64,000 nucleotides of DNA from NCBI RefSeq assembly GCF_004116405.1, contig NZ_SDIC01000002.1, positions 186,001-250,000 on the forward strand, read 5' to 3'. This DNA comes from Halegenticoccus tardaugens. Lineage in GTDB: Archaea > Halobacteriota > Halobacteria > Halobacteriales > Haloferacaceae. The notes below the pieces were generated by a model that worked only from the letters and a program-made list of their open reading frames with translations, made no database searches and had not been told where the DNA came from. A program made the translations under genes and the position numbers. Each line of letters opens with the position of its first letter. Position 1 is the stretch's first letter. Of this stretch, positions 24,594 to 34,319 are shown one piece after another.

Positions 24594-24989
24594 ATGGTAA
24601 AGAGCACCCGTCACGCTGTCTACGAACTCTACTACCACGTAGTGTTCATCCCGAAGTACCGGGAGCAGCGCCTCACGGGTGCGACCGCCGACCGGCTTCG
24701 GTCCATCTTCGAGGAAATCTGCGATGGCAAGGACCTCGAACTGGTCGAAGCCGAAATCATGCCCGACCACGTTCACTTGTTCATCGGCAGCCCGCCGAAG
24801 AACGCCCCGTCACTCATCGTCAACTGGGTGAAGGGCATTTCCGCCCGGTGGTACAATGAGCGGTCCGACGACCGTATCAAGTGGACGCGCTCGTACTACG
24901 TCGGGACTGCCGGCAGCGTCTCGAAAGATGCCGTCGAGCAGTACATCCGCGAGCAGAAGGACAAGCAAGACGGAGAGTGGACCGCATGA
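24594..24989 (+). CDS. tnpA: IS200-type Y1 transposase TnpA
   Basis: 131-residue HUH single-strand transposase. The metal-binding HUH motif is [10 protein letters not shown] with His59 and His61, and the nucleophile is Tyr117 in [11 protein letters not shown]. It also has the family start [13 protein letters not shown]. It is full length with no missing residue, so it should be able to mobilise its own element and perhaps the related deletion derivatives in trans. The stop overlaps the TnpB start by 4 bp (ATGA). Confidence 0.95.
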   Translation: MVKSTRHAVYELYYHVVFIPKYREQRLTGATADRLRSIFEEICDGKDLELVEAEIMPDHVHLFIGSPPKNAPSLIVNWVKGISARWYNERSDDRIKWTRSYYVGTAGSVSKDAVEQYIREQKDKQDGEWTA

Positions 24990-26278
24990 GGCGCGTCAAC
25001 TCCTTCACCGTCGTCCCGCGCTCCGACGCCGACGAAGAACTGCTTCGCCGGCTATTGGACGCCTCTGCCTCGCTATGGAACCAACTCACCTACGAGCGCC
25101 GGCAAAACTTCACCGACCCCGACATCGACAAGTCGGTGTGGGACACCGAGGACTACCGCAAGCAGTACGTCGGTGTCCTCGGGAGCGCCACCGCCCAACA
25201 GGTGATTCGCAAGAACACCGAAGCGTGGCGGTCGTTCTTCGCCCTGAAAGAGAAGGGGGAAGCCAACGGCCTGCCGGGCTACTGGGGCAACGAGGAAGAA
25301 GGACGGGAGTTGCGGACGTACATTCGCAACGACCAGTACACGCTCCGCTGGGGCGACCGTTCGACCATCGAAATCACGGTCGGCAGCGACCTCAAGGACG
25401 AATACGGAATGGGCTACCGCGAACGGCTCACGCTCGACGTTCGTGGCAAGCCGAAATGGTCGGGCGACCAAGGCCGGCTGGAACTGTACTACGACGAGTT
25501 GAGCGACCAATACAGGGCCATACAACCTGTCACCACGGACGATTCTCGACAGGACTCACCATTAGCCGACGAGACGGCTGCTCTGGATATTGGCGCGAAC
25601 AACATCGTCGCGTGTACGACCACAACCGGCCAACAGTACCTCTACGAAGGGCGCGACTTGTTCAAACGGTTCCGCGAAACGACCCGGCGAATCGCGGAAC
25701 AACAGTCGAAAGTGAAGCGCGAAGAGGGACGGTACACGTCGAAGCGAATTCGACGCCTGTACCGACGCCGGACGCGACGGCGCGACCACGCGATGGACGC
25801 GCTGGCCCGCGACCTCTTCGAGCGACTGTACGACGAGGGCGTTTCCACCGTGTACGTCGGCGACCTCACCGACGTACTCGACACGCACTGGTCGGTGCGG
25901 GCGAACCAGAAGACGCACAACTTCTGGGCGTTCCGCGCGTTCATCGACCGGCTGGCGTGTACCGCCGAGGAGTTCGGCATCACCGTCGAAGTCCGCCCCG
26001 AAGCGTGGACCAGCCAAGAGTGTCCGCAGTGCGGTTCGACCGACCGGACGACTCGGCATCAGGACACGCTCACCTGTCCGTGTGGATTCGAGGGCCACGC
26101 GGACCTCACGGCGTCGGAGACATTCCTTCGACGGCACGAAACAGACGTACCACGGCCGATGGCACGGCCCGTATGCCTCAAGTGGGACGACCACACTTGG
26201 TCGGAGTCACCACGCTCTCACGAAAGTCTCAACGAGGAGCATACGAACCCGCAAGTTACCGCCGGGAACTCGGCATAG
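24986..26278 (+). CDS. tnpB: TnpB (RNA-guided nuclease-like accessory protein), variant RuvC-II
   Basis: 430-residue TnpB with RuvC-I Asp201 (AALDIGANN), zinc ribbon Cys346, Cys349, Cys364 and Cys366, and RuvC-III Asp373 (GHADLTAS). At the RuvC-II site, where Glu is normal (VEDL), the sequence is [10 protein letters not shown] with Gly292. A Glu345 lies in [10 protein letters not shown], just before the zinc ribbon, and could be a rearranged catalytic Glu as described for a subset of TnpB/Fanzor proteins. The fragment at 50,414-50,987 has the same VGDL and SQEC features. The ATG overlaps the TnpA stop. Cleavage competence is therefore uncertain. Confidence 0.9.
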   Translation: MRRVNSFTVVPRSDADEELLRRLLDASASLWNQLTYERRQNFTDPDIDKSVWDTEDYRKQYVGVLGSATAQQVIRKNTEAWRSFFALKEKGEANGLPGYWGNEEEGRELRTYIRNDQYTLRWGDRSTIEITVGSDLKDEYGMGYRERLTLDVRGKPKWSGDQGRLELYYDELSDQYRAIQPVTTDDSRQDSPLADETAALDIGANNIVACTTTTGQQYLYEGRDLFKRFRETTRRIAEQQSKVKREEGRYTSKRIRRLYRRRTRRRDHAMDALARDLFERLYDEGVSTVYVGDLTDVLDTHWSVRANQKTHNFWAFRAFIDRLACTAEEFGITVEVRPEAWTSQECPQCGSTDRTTRHQDTLTCPCGFEGHADLTASETFLRRHETDVPRPMARPVCLKWDDHTWSESPRSHESLNEEHTNPQVTAGNSA

Positions 26279-26293
26279 CCGAACCCCCACGGT

Positions 26294-26331
<38 letters not shown>

Positions 26332-26392
26332 CAGTGAATATGATTCGTTTTCTCGTCACCTTTTCGCGGGAGCAGTCGATTAAAGAGGTCAA

Positions 26393-27778
26393 TCACTCTC
26401 GCTCGCCGTCGGCAAACTCTGCAAGCAGCCGTATCGTCGTTCGAATACCATTGCGGAAGCAATCAAGTGCGAGGTTCTCATTTGGCGAATGGTTGTTCTC
26501 GTCCTCGTTCGCGTATGGGACGGTTATCACAGGAAGGTTCAGCTCGCGTTCGAAGACGGCTGTCGGAAGCGATCCGCCGAGTGTCGGCTTGAGGATGGGC
26601 TCAGCCCCCCAAGCGTTCGCGACGGCTGCCATCACGGAGTCGGCGGCCGGGTGGTCAAGCGGTGTGCGCTGCGGGGACATCGTTCCCAGGCGAGAGACCT
26701 CTAAATCCACGGCCCCTGAGGCATGTTCGTGGACGTGCTCGCGGTACTTCTCCCAGATATCGTCAGGGTCTTGGTCGGCGACGAGGCGCATATCCATCTT
26801 CACCTGTGCCTTGGACGGGACGATCGTCTTTGTTCCCTCACCGCCGTATCCTGACGTGAAGCCGGCAATATTGCACGTCGGATAGTAGAGCAATTGTTCT
26901 AAATAGGACTCACCTGGACCCAAGGTGAAGTGGTCAACGCTGAGGTCTTCCTTTACTGCCTCCGCGTCGAATGGCATCTGGTCAAGGGCTTCGCGATCAC
27001 GGTCGGTGATCGGACGGACATCGTCGTAGAACCCGTCGATGGTGACGTGGCCATTCTCGTCTTTCATCGACGCGAGTATGCGGACGAGTTCCCACGCTGG
27101 GTTTGGAACGGGACCGCCATAGTTTCCTGAGTGGAGGTCACGATTTGGCCCTTCGGTGTCGATTTGGACATAGAGCATGCCACGGGCACCCATCAACACG
27201 TGTGGTGTTCCCGAAGTGTCGATAGGGCCGTCGGCGACGAGCGCGAGGTCTGCTGCAAGAACGTCGGCATACTCTCGGACGACAGTGCCGAGGTTGGGGC
27301 TCCCGCTTTCCTCTTCGCCTTCCAGCAAGAGTATCACGTTGACTGGTATATCATCTGCCTCGCTCCATGCTTTCACGGCACAAAGGTGTGCGAACCACTG
27401 TCCCTTGTTGTCTCCAGCGCCACGGGCGTAGATACGCTCACGGCCATCGGGCCCAGCGCGTCGGGTAGGTTCAAACGGCGGCGACGTCCACTGCTCTGGA
27501 TCAACTGGTTGGACGTCGTAGTGGCCGTAGATGAGGAGCGTCGGCGCATTCGGATCTACTGCCTCGGCATGGGCGATGACAGATGGTTGCCCGTCGGTGG
27601 AGACAGTGACCGCATCGTCGAACCCATACGCGAGACAGAGCTGTGTGACCAGTTCCGTGCACTCGTCGACGCCTTCCCCGGTTGCGGAGATAGACGGCTG
27701 GGCGAGAAGCTCCTCGAGATCGTCGAGGAAATCCTCGAAGGTGTTGTCAACGTAGCTGTCCGCACGTTCGACGGTCAT
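26393..27778 (-). CDS. M20-family dipeptidase
   Basis: 461-residue metallopeptidase of the carnosinase/dipeptidase branch. IYGHYDVQPVDPEQW carries the first zinc His and Asp, YARGAGDNKGQW the bridging Asp, and LEGEEESGSPNLG the catalytic and zinc Glu pair. GARGMLYVQIDTEGPNRDLHSGNYGGPVPNP marks the lid domain typical of dipeptidases. ATG 27778 is chosen because the longer frame (to 27859) adds a basic leader absent in the family. It lies between the IS200/IS605 element and a non-autonomous element, but is intact. Likely substrate is a dipeptide or N-acyl amino acid. Confidence 0.88.
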   Translation of the reverse strand: MTVERADSYVDNTFEDFLDDLEELLAQPSISATGEGVDECTELVTQLCLAYGFDDAVTVSTDGQPSVIAHAEAVDPNAPTLLIYGHYDVQPVDPEQWTSPPFEPTRRAGPDGRERIYARGAGDNKGQWFAHLCAVKAWSEADDIPVNVILLLEGEEESGSPNLGTVVREYADVLAADLALVADGPIDTSGTPHVLMGARGMLYVQIDTEGPNRDLHSGNYGGPVPNPAWELVRILASMKDENGHVTIDGFYDDVRPITDRDREALDQMPFDAEAVKEDLSVDHFTLGPGESYLEQLLYYPTCNIAGFTSGYGGEGTKTIVPSKAQVKMDMRLVADQDPDDIWEKYREHVHEHASGAVDLEVSRLGTMSPQRTPLDHPAADSVMAAVANAWGAEPILKPTLGGSLPTAVFERELNLPVITVPYANEDENNHSPNENLALDCFRNGIRTTIRLLAEFADGERE

Positions 27779-27870
27779 CGTTGCCTCACCATGATATCGT
27801 GACTCATGGCCACCGATTGGATACCGGCTGCCAAAGGGTGTCCGTTTGCGGCAGGTCACGGAATACGTTG

Positions 27871-28290
27871 GTGAACTGCCCCGCCCCCCCTCCGGCGCTT
27901 CGCGCCTTTGTTGAGGACGGGCTTCCTATTTCTGCGACAGGACGTGTACCCGTCGCACGGACGGGCGTAGCGGTCCCAGTCTCCGCAGGCGTTCTAAAAT
28001 CACGTAGTGATTTTTGCAGCCCATCAGAAATGCTTCGCGTTTCTGAGGACGTTGGGTTCGGAGTATCCCACTCCTCCCTGTTGGACACTCAGGCCATACG
28101 TCCGACGCACGCTTCTATCGCGTATTAACGCCGGACGCACTGTGACAGAGCATCTTACTACCCAATTCGACCGTGCGGATAGTAAATATGCCACATACAG
28201 TGACAGTACACTGTGCGGGCGCTATGCTTCCTCCCTCAGCGAGCGGCGAAGCCGCGAGCAGGGAGGAAGCATAGCGCCCTCGATTAAAGC
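27871..28290. mobile_element. Non-autonomous IS1341-type derivative (about 420 bp)
   Basis: The right-end motif GTGAACTGCCCCGCCC (27,871) matches the TnpB element at 15,055. The other end is a long hairpin GCGCTATGCTTCCTCCC...GGGAGGAAGCATAGCGC (28,217-28,279), a match to that element's left end. The interior retains a short tail-like stretch of TnpB but no gene. This is the size and make-up of a palindrome-associated transposable element (PATE/MITE). Confidence 0.65.
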
Positions 28291-28396
28291 TAAATCGGAG
28301 AAGGAGGGGGTTCCGCAGGGTCAAGACAGGCGGGAGTCAGAGCCTGTCGATTAGTGTGGTGAAAGCACTCATGTGCGTTGTGGTGAAAAGCCAGAC

Positions 28397-29347
28397 ATGG
28401 ACTTCGCCGTCAACATACCGACCTGCGTGGGAAGCTCGGAGTACAGTTCGCTTGCATTCTGCGACTCGATTTCGTGGGAGAAACAGCAGAAGTTCGGGGT
28501 CGACATAGAGGGGCTGGGCTTCAACGGGCTCGCAGTCCCTGATCACCTGATGGCCGGCGCTGGGCCCACTACTGAAGGATTGGCCACGGTCGCCGGATTC
28601 GCCGGTGTCACCAAAGAGGTAACACTCTACTCAAAAACGTTCAACGACCAGCTCCGACACGGACCGCTCTTGGCGAAGGCAGCGGCGCAACTCGATCACA
28701 TTTCCGGAGGGCGGCTTAAATTCGGCATTGGCGCGGGATGGAAGGCAGACGAAGCCGAGGCGTTCGGGTACGAGTGGCCCGCCGCCCCAGAACGCCTGCG
28801 TCGCCTCGAAGAAACGATCGAAGTGACCAAGCGCCTCTGGTCCGAGGAATCCGTCGAGTACAACGGCGAATTCTATCAACTCGACGGCGCCGATGGTCGC
28901 CCGCACCCGGTCCAAAATCCGCATCCACCGATTATGGTCGGCGGTGGGGGTGAACAGTTCACGCTCCGCATCGCTGCTAAACACGCCGATGTCTGGAACT
29001 ACTGGGGCGATCTCGACATGCTCCGGCACAAGTTGGCTGTCCTGCGTGATCATTGTGAGAGCTACGGCACCGACTACGATGCCATCCAAAAGTCGTGGTT
29101 TTCCCGCTGTATCATCCGCGAGACTGAGGCGGAAGTCCAAGAACTCCTCGAGTATGTCCCTCGGTTCAAACCAGAGAACACCGAGGATGACGATTATCAC
29201 CTTATTGGAACGCCCACTGAGATTGTGGAAGACTTAGTGCGCTATCGAGAGGCCGGGTTCGAAGAGATCGTCCTTGAGTTCGTGGATTTCCCTGGAACCG
29301 AAGGCGCAGACCTCTTCGCCGAAGAGGTAATGCCTGAGTTTGTTTGA
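28397..29347 (+). CDS. LLM-class flavin/F420-dependent oxidoreductase (copy 2)
   Basis: 316-residue barrel enzyme. FNGLAVPDHLMAGAGPT is near residues 41-57, LDHISGGRLKFGIGAGWKADE near 98-118, and HPPIMVGGGGEQFTLRIAAKHAD near 176-198 is the phosphate-binding end. The Mer-like pattern points to an F420-type enzyme. ATG 28397 (MDFAVNIPT) gives the canonical beta-1 strand; the frame runs upstream to 28373 without similarity. It is followed at 92 bp by an SDR gene in the same direction, so they may act on one substrate. Cofactor unproven. Confidence 0.87.
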   Translation: MDFAVNIPTCVGSSEYSSLAFCDSISWEKQQKFGVDIEGLGFNGLAVPDHLMAGAGPTTEGLATVAGFAGVTKEVTLYSKTFNDQLRHGPLLAKAAAQLDHISGGRLKFGIGAGWKADEAEAFGYEWPAAPERLRRLEETIEVTKRLWSEESVEYNGEFYQLDGADGRPHPVQNPHPPIMVGGGGEQFTLRIAAKHADVWNYWGDLDMLRHKLAVLRDHCESYGTDYDAIQKSWFSRCIIRETEAEVQELLEYVPRFKPENTEDDDYHLIGTPTEIVEDLVRYREAGFEEIVLEFVDFPGTEGADLFAEEVMPEFV

Positions 29348-29438
29348 GAAAACCGATTTCGTCGGTATAGAAGCGAGCTTTGCTCTGGCTCCTTCTTGGA
29401 GGCAGTACTGGTAATACGAGTGCCCGCCACCGACGAGT

Positions 29439-30164
29439 ATGACCGACGCAGCACTTGTAACTGGAGCGGCAAGCGGTATTGGGCGGGCTACGGTCGATCT
29501 ATTCCGTGAGCGCTATGATCTTGTCGTCGGTATCGACGTTGATCCTGCTATCGAGAAGATTACTGTAGATATCGACGGCGTCAGAGGGTATGTCGCGGAC
29601 GTCCGCGACTACGACCATATCCACGAAATTATCGACGAGATAGAAGACCACGCTGACATCGTCGCTGTTGTCAACAACGCCGCAGTCTCGCGATATTACT
29701 GGATTGGTGATCTCGATCCCGACGAGTGGCAAGCGGTACTTGACGTGAACCTCACCGGCCAGTACAACATCGTTCGCGCGGTCGGGCCATGCATGTATGA
29801 GCGCAGAGAGGGTGCCATTGTCAACGTCTCCTCGGGCGCCGGCAAACAGGGCTCGGCAAGTGCTGGCGTCCATTACTCTGCCTCAAAAGCAGGAATTTTC
29901 GGTCTCACCAAGGGGCTAGCCAAACAACTCGCACCTCATGTCAGGGTCAACTGCGTCGTCCCCGGGTTGATGGACACACCCTTGACCACAGATTCCGGTC
30001 TCTGGGATGAAGAGGGTATTGAAGCATTCATAGATCGTGTCCCGCTCAAACGCCTTGGACAACCCAAGGAAGCTGCTGACCTTATCGACTTCCTCTGCTC
30101 TCATCGCGCGAGCTACATCACTGGTGCTGTGATCGATGTGGACGGCGGGGCTGCGCTCATCTGA
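29439..30164 (+). CDS. SDR-family NAD(P)-dependent oxidoreductase
   Basis: 241-residue classical short-chain dehydrogenase. TGAASGIG (residues 8-15) binds the dinucleotide, NNAA (79-82) is conserved, Ser131/Ser132, Tyr146 and Lys150 (YSASK) form the catalytic set, and PGLMDTP near 178 is the substrate loop. The Asp after beta-2 (GIDVD, residue 33) suggests NAD rather than NADP. The 3-oxoacyl reductase or sugar alcohol dehydrogenase group is possible. The location after an LLM oxidoreductase suggests sequential oxidation, which is inferred. Confidence 0.92.
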   Translation: MTDAALVTGAASGIGRATVDLFRERYDLVVGIDVDPAIEKITVDIDGVRGYVADVRDYDHIHEIIDEIEDHADIVAVVNNAAVSRYYWIGDLDPDEWQAVLDVNLTGQYNIVRAVGPCMYERREGAIVNVSSGAGKQGSASAGVHYSASKAGIFGLTKGLAKQLAPHVRVNCVVPGLMDTPLTTDSGLWDEEGIEAFIDRVPLKRLGQPKEAADLIDFLCSHRASYITGAVIDVDGGAALI

Positions 30165-30188
30165 CTAAGCGGGCCGCCTATCGCATAT

Positions 30189-31916
30189 TCAGCTGTTTGC
30201 AAGATACTGCTTGGTTTGCTTTCGTGCTCGGCGAAGGCGGTGGCGGAGTCGCGTCTCCTCGCGGATCAGCGTCGTCTGAGCGAAGCGCTTCTCTCGCCGC
30301 GTTCCCTCAACTCGGGTAGCCTCCCGCAACCCCGGCAGTGGTTCATGAGGGAGAGCTGGCTCTTGGTCATAATCCCGTCGAGTCATATACAGCGCCGGAA
30401 CAAGTTCGTTGCCAAGGCCGACCTGAAGATCCTCTGTCGCACGGCCGGCTGCTGAATCGATAGCTGTGACACCCTCGATTTGATCGTAGGCCTCGTTCAG
30501 CACAGATTCAAGTGCATCTAGCTCCTCAAAGACTGCCTCAAAGATGTACTCTGTCTTTTCTTCGATAGCGGTAATCTGGTTGCGGATATCAGTCACTGTC
30601 GCGCGGAAGTCATGAGGAAGCACAGGCGACGTACAGATACGCGCGGCGAGCGTCACTGCAATACGTGTTTCCTCAACGAGCACATCGATGTCTACCTTGT
30701 CCCGCGTGTCTGCAGGTGTATGCCACCACCAACCGCCACCGATAGGCCCCCCTTCCTCTCCTGGCTCCATGCGGGCACCAGAGAGAAGTGAGGAGAGCCC
30801 AGCACCCCAGAACGATTGATCGGAGTTGCGTGCCGGTCGATCTGAGCCGAGGAAGCCGGCATCACCTGCATCGAGCATCGGTAGCTCACTCGCGGTCTCG
30901 AGGATATCAAGGTGCTCGTCAGCAAGTTCCGCCATCTCTTGGCGCCAGAGCCCATCAGCGTCCCGCAATCCGTTGAGATCAAGGTGGTAGTAGGCGACAC
31001 CGTTTTCCCTGAGGTCGAGCCATTCCTGGTCGGCCCACCACGCGCTCCCCGCGTACCGACCGGTCGAGTGAGCTGGCCAAAAGCCGAATACAAGCCCTCG
31101 CTCGGACGGATCATCGGCGAAGAGGCGCGCAACTTCGAGTGTCGCGGCCATCGCCGTCGCGTTGTCAGTAATTCCCTCGTACCAAGAATCAACGTGGTTG
31201 CCGATAACCATGTAGCGGTCGCTGATGGATCCCTCGATCCGACCGACCGGACAGGGGAGTGTTACTAATTCGGTGGTAACCTCGGTTGTCACCGTCGCCT
31301 CAACAGGACCCTCTTCGCAAGCCGCGAGCAACCAATCACCGGCGGACTGGGTCACCTGCGCCACCGGAATGTCTGGAATCTCGTCAGCTTCACTCAGCGC
31401 CGGTGTCCCCCACACAGGCGTCACGATCATTTCGTGGAGATGCTCGGCGTTGACAGACTGATAAATGATTGCAGTGACACCGGCGTTCTCCAGTAACCGA
31501 ACGGGATTTGGAGTGGGAAGGCCAGTCATGAAGGCGATCTTCCCCTCCAAGTTGGCCGTGGCGACAGTCTCTTCGTTCACTGTCTCAAGGCGAACAACTT
31601 CGCCGGAAACGCCTGCCGGTGGCGTACTCGCGCCGAATGACGTAGTAATCGCCTCATCGAATGTACGCCGAGTTGGGACTGTCACGTCAACGGTCGCGGC
31701 CTCTGGGACACTGATAAGACTCTCAAATTCCAGGAGTTCCGCGTCACAGCCGTACTCCTCAAGCACTTCGACAACGTATTCGCTGGCCTCCCACTCGTCG
31801 CTCGTTCCAGAGACGCGTTCGAGGCCGTCGAAGGCTTCCACGTGACGCTCTAGTTCATTGGGGTCAACGCGATCTCGTAGCTTCACCTCTCTTTCTCTGT
31901 CCACGGGGGTGAGCAT
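30189..31916 (-). CDS. M28-family metallopeptidase with PA domain (copy A)
   Basis: 575-residue aminopeptidase of the M28 (PSMA/IAP-like) family. Residues 1-90 are a helical lead with RVSGTSDEWEASEYVVEVL. A PA-like insertion occupies roughly 100-210, and the catalytic domain follows: IGNHVDSWYEGITDNATAMA (zinc His and bridging Asp), then FGFWPAHSTGRYAGSAWWAD. The C-terminal 130 residues form a coiled, dimerisation-type region. No signal peptide is seen, so it is probably cytoplasmic. It diverges from the amidohydrolase gene, with 53 bp between starts. A paralogue is at 39,547. Start ATG 31916 (MLTPVDRE) is preferred over the upstream frame start. Confidence 0.86.
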   Translation of the reverse strand: MLTPVDREREVKLRDRVDPNELERHVEAFDGLERVSGTSDEWEASEYVVEVLEEYGCDAELLEFESLISVPEAATVDVTVPTRRTFDEAITTSFGASTPPAGVSGEVVRLETVNEETVATANLEGKIAFMTGLPTPNPVRLLENAGVTAIIYQSVNAEHLHEMIVTPVWGTPALSEADEIPDIPVAQVTQSAGDWLLAACEEGPVEATVTTEVTTELVTLPCPVGRIEGSISDRYMVIGNHVDSWYEGITDNATAMAATLEVARLFADDPSERGLVFGFWPAHSTGRYAGSAWWADQEWLDLRENGVAYYHLDLNGLRDADGLWRQEMAELADEHLDILETASELPMLDAGDAGFLGSDRPARNSDQSFWGAGLSSLLSGARMEPGEEGGPIGGGWWWHTPADTRDKVDIDVLVEETRIAVTLAARICTSPVLPHDFRATVTDIRNQITAIEEKTEYIFEAVFEELDALESVLNEAYDQIEGVTAIDSAAGRATEDLQVGLGNELVPALYMTRRDYDQEPALPHEPLPGLREATRVEGTRREKRFAQTTLIREETRLRHRLRRARKQTKQYLANS

Positions 31917-31969
31917 GATGGTGGGGATGACCGACGAGACTAAAGCCCTTGGGACAGAGGCACACACCC

Positions 31970-33115
31970 ATGCGATGTGTTCGCACGGAAGGGGTGTATC
32001 ATCCCGATCGGGAGGTCATTGACGGTACCGTCATCTGTATTGAGAGAGGAGAGGTTGTCGATGTCGGTACCAATGTGCCTGCTGGGGCTGAACTGATCTA
32101 CGACGGCCAGGGATATGCCCTCCCTGGATTCGTCGATGCTCACTCTCACGGGTCCATCCGCCCTGGCGAGGGTGACCAACTCGGCCAAATGCGCGCAGAT
32201 CCAGCGGTTCAGGCAGTACGGGCAGCACATAATCTTCGCTGTGATCTCGAGGCGGGAACAACTACAATGCGACTGATGGGCTGTGAACACCGACTTGATC
32301 TCCAGCTACAGAATTTAGAGCGGATGGGTGAATTGACCAGCCCGCGGCTGCTCCCCTGTGGCGGCCACCTTACCCCGACGAATGGTCATGGCCACGCTAT
32401 CACGGCTACCGACGGTCCGGAGATCTGTCGTAAGCGCGTTCGCAAGCTCCTGGCTGCGGGGGCGCATCATGTGAAGTACTTCGCAACTGGCGGTGTTTCT
32501 TCAACGTCAGGTGGACTTGACCGGGTGCCTTATTCGGACGCTGAGGTGAAAACCATCGTAACTGAGGCTCACCGACAGGGCGTCCACGTTGCTGCTCACG
32601 CCCACGGCGGTGTCGGCATGCGCCAAGCCGTCACTGCCGGTGTCGACACGATTGAACACGCTGCCGCACTCTCGGCAGATGAGGTGGCACTGCTTGCCGA
32701 TGCCGATGCGCACGCCGTCGGGACGTTCACTATCCTCTACGACCCCACAGGCATCGAAGCTGGTGATGCCGACAATCCTGAGGTGATGGCGAAGGTTAAG
32801 GAGGCTCGCACTCGGTCTCGTGAGAGTTGGGAACGCATCCTTGACGCGGATATCCCTGTAGCACTCGGTACCGACAGTATGCACGGGAACCTTTCCAAAG
32901 AGGTAACACATTTAGTCAACCTCGGCGCTGACCCTGCGCTTGCAATACGTGCGATCACGAGTGAGGCAGCTCGTGCAGCGCGAGCGGAACGGGCAGGCAC
33001 CCTCGAGCCGGGCGCTCACGGAAACGTAGTCATTCTTCCGAAGCATCCACTCGAAGACCTCGAAGCCCTTGCGAACCCCCTCGTGGTCATCAAGTCCGGT
33101 GAGCGAGTCGCTTGA
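31970..33115 (+). CDS. Metal-dependent amidohydrolase (imidazolonepropionase/prolidase-like)
   Basis: 381-residue amidohydrolase. GFVDAHSHGSI gives two metal His, AGAHHVKYFATGG the metal-bridging Lys, VHVAAHAHGGVG and IEHAAALS two more His, and VALGTDSMHG the catalytic Asp. This subset includes Xaa-Pro dipeptidase-like and imidazolonepropionase-like enzymes of the Sgx9260 type. The context with M28 peptidases and an enolase-superfamily epimerase favours hydrolysis of an N-acyl or proline-containing dipeptide. ATG 31970 is the likely start, 53 bp from the divergent peptidase start, which leaves room for one shared promoter region. The TTG at 31949 is less likely. Confidence 0.86.
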   Translation: MRCVRTEGVYHPDREVIDGTVICIERGEVVDVGTNVPAGAELIYDGQGYALPGFVDAHSHGSIRPGEGDQLGQMRADPAVQAVRAAHNLRCDLEAGTTTMRLMGCEHRLDLQLQNLERMGELTSPRLLPCGGHLTPTNGHGHAITATDGPEICRKRVRKLLAAGAHHVKYFATGGVSSTSGGLDRVPYSDAEVKTIVTEAHRQGVHVAAHAHGGVGMRQAVTAGVDTIEHAAALSADEVALLADADAHAVGTFTILYDPTGIEAGDADNPEVMAKVKEARTRSRESWERILDADIPVALGTDSMHGNLSKEVTHLVNLGADPALAIRAITSEAARAARAERAGTLEPGAHGNVVILPKHPLEDLEALANPLVVIKSGERVA

Positions 33116-33168
33116 GTAGACGAAGAACGATTTTACCCGTCTGAGGAGGCGCTGTTCTCCAGAGAAAC

Positions 33169-34290
33169 CTATTCAAAGAGTTCATCGGAGAGATCAACGC
33201 CAACGCCTGGCCTCTCAGGGACCGGGGTCTCCGGCGTGACCTTGAGAGAGTCAACCGCGGGATCACCAGTCACGAGGCCCGGGACGACCTCAGCGGCAGC
33301 TGAGAGCCGAGGGACGGTCGCACTGAGGTGCAGTGTCAGTGCCACGCCTAATGACGTGTCGAATGCACTGATTGGCGTCACTGGGTGGCCCGCAGCGCCG
33401 GCCAGCTCCGCCATCGTCGTCCATTCACGAAGACTCCCGGTCTTAGCAAGTTTTAAATAGATGCCTGTAACAGCTGCTGGCTCCCGAGTTAGGTTACGAG
33501 CGTCTGCCAATCCATGAACCGATTCGTCGGCGAAAATAGGGATTCCGACTTGCTGACGGAGAAGCCGAAGGTCGGCGGTTGCATTCGCGGAGATGGGCTG
33601 CTCGATGTATTCGATGAATTCGGGGGACTCAAACGCCTCGACAGCATGACGGGCTTGTTCTGCGGTCTTCCAACCCGTGTTCGCGTCGACACGGACCGAC
33701 AGTTCGTCGGCCGATCCGTGGGAGGCAAGGACGTTGGTGACTTCGTTAACCCGGGTAGCATCGTCTGCGAGGTTGCCGTCTGCTTTCACTTTAAAACGTG
33801 TGTAGCCAGCATCAAGACCGTCTTCGACGCGTTCAACAGCTTCTGTAGTGGTGAGGGCACCTATTGCGTAGATGCATGGAACAGTCGTCCGACGTGTCGG
33901 TCCAAGGAGGTCTCGAAGGGGGATCCCCGCCTGACGTGCCTTGAGATCAAGGATGGCTGCCTCTACGCCGACCGCTGCACCAGGATGGCCTGGGATGTGC
34001 TGAGTTATCTCCTCTGAAGCACGTCGAGCAGCATCGGGCGGGTGTCCCTCTATGGCGGGTGCGTAGTGTTCCCGTGCAATGAGGGCCATTGTCTGGGCCG
34101 TTTCACCTGTGAACGTTCGCAGTGCCGACCCCTCTCCATAGCCAACATGATCGCCGTCAGAGACGCGGACGTAGAGGTGGTCGGTAGGCAGGTCACCGTA
34201 GCTTGTCGGGAACGCATCCGCTAGGGGGAACTCGCAGGCGGTTACGTCGACGGTTTCGATTGGATCTGTCATCGGTGGGGGAGCAGTCAT
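33169..34290 (-). CDS. Enolase-superfamily (muconate lactonizing/dipeptide epimerase-like) protein
   Basis: About 373 residues. The capping N-domain (to about residue 120) precedes a barrel with the KxK motif TRFKVKADG, metal ligands VRVDANTGW (Asp), YIEQPI (Glu) and IFADES (Asp/Glu), and the opposing base YLKLAKTGSL. This layout fits the MLE subgroup: L-Ala-D/L-Glu epimerase-like dipeptide epimerases, N-succinylamino-acid racemases and cycloisomerases. It follows the SSS transporter operon on the same strand and sits beside peptidases, so dipeptide epimerisation is my preferred but unproven role. The start could also be the Met at 34272. Confidence 0.82.
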   Translation of the reverse strand: MTAPPPMTDPIETVDVTACEFPLADAFPTSYGDLPTDHLYVRVSDGDHVGYGEGSALRTFTGETAQTMALIAREHYAPAIEGHPPDAARRASEEITQHIPGHPGAAVGVEAAILDLKARQAGIPLRDLLGPTRRTTVPCIYAIGALTTTEAVERVEDGLDAGYTRFKVKADGNLADDATRVNEVTNVLASHGSADELSVRVDANTGWKTAEQARHAVEAFESPEFIEYIEQPISANATADLRLLRQQVGIPIFADESVHGLADARNLTREPAAVTGIYLKLAKTGSLREWTTMAELAGAAGHPVTPISAFDTSLGVALTLHLSATVPRLSAAAEVVPGLVTGDPAVDSLKVTPETPVPERPGVGVDLSDELFE

Positions 34291-34319
34291 TTCTCGGCTG
34301 AGGTTAGCCGCGGCCGTAT

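Noticed and set aside
27779..27859. N-terminal extension of the M20 dipeptidase
   Set aside because: Basic leader absent from the family; ATG 27778 gives the standard start.
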